This document shows, in pieces, positions 39,140 to 39,149 of a stretch of DNA of 39,149 bases (the first letter of the stretch is position 1; each line of letters begins with the position of its first letter). The stretch lies in assembly GCF_000242455.2 (NCBI RefSeq), contig NC_019894.1:1-39149 (forward strand). The letters run 5' to 3'. Origin of the DNA: Singulisphaera acidiphila DSM 18658. Its GTDB lineage: Bacteria; Planctomycetota; Planctomycetia; Isosphaerales; Isosphaeraceae. Under the pieces are notes generated by a model that saw nothing but the letters and a program-made list of their open reading frames with translations, did no database searches and was not told the DNA's origin. The position numbers were made by a program, and so were the translations under genes.

Positions 39140-39149
39140 CCATTCGAGT

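Noticed and set aside
1..39149. CRISPR array
   Set aside because: No regularly spaced direct repeats with unique spacers; the only exact tandem repeat is the 77-bp duplication at 5889.

Overview
This window looks like accessory DNA, most likely a large plasmid or phage-plasmid, from a planctomycete of the Isosphaeraceae type. The evidence is high G+C by eye, two copies of a protein family recalled from planctomycete genomes (N-terminal MGWK...YYY, central GYHRH...GEWR), many lineage-restricted small genes, a complete partition locus, two toxin-antitoxin modules, a phage-type primase-helicase and a phage-tail module. There are no rRNA, tRNA or core metabolic genes. The host assignment is an inference, not a database result.

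Layout. 1-861: a higBA-type toxin-antitoxin pair on the minus strand. 862-3100: decayed DNA with frameshifted fragments. 3146-4943 (minus): two winged-helix proteins and a small basic protein, possibly replication or copy control. 5099-9045 (plus): one good sigma70-type promoter followed by nine small genes of unknown function, several separated by strong terminator-like hairpins; a 77-bp tandem duplication doubles the start region of one of them. 9480-10127: a membrane-anchored protein. 10189-13431: parA-parB with four copies of a 15-bp parS-like site, then two more genes, one carrying two RNA-polymerase alpha-CTD-like domains. 13480-14076 (minus): a mazEF-like module. 14419-15230: a frameshifted copy of the MGWK family gene. 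15500-16572 (plus): three consecutive excisionase-type HTH genes, followed by a noncoding stretch packed with unrelated perfect palindromes (16579-16914).

17146-27596: a second membrane-anchored protein, then a mostly minus-strand block. From 23713 downwards it holds the intact MGWK family gene, a 77-aa protein, a tail-assembly-chaperone-like gene with a textbook -1 frameshift signal (CCCAAAA, 6-nt spacer, 9-bp stem), and a tape-measure-like gene cut by a 1167-bp IS630-type element whose removal restores the reading frame exactly. Upstream lie the 811-aa primase-helicase, a 146-aa partner and a small HTH protein with a structured, terminator-ending leader. 27790-29542: a hypothetical gene, a decayed phage morphogenesis gene, and two small secreted Cys-rich proteins, one of only 53 aa.

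30073-35322 (plus): an ECF sigma factor followed by three unrecognised genes (292 aa; 722 aa with 6-7 membrane segments; 534 aa with a signal or anchor segment), tightly spaced like an operon. This is the best candidate for an undescribed multi-gene system. 35890-39139: a PadR-like regulator, small hypothetical genes, a secreted Cys/His-rich protein, a ribbon-helix-helix-like protein and, at the right edge, a second relative of the tail-chaperone-like protein. Partition, two toxin-antitoxin modules and a phage-type replication protein fit stable inheritance of the element; the tail genes suggest a phage ancestor, now at least partly inactivated.
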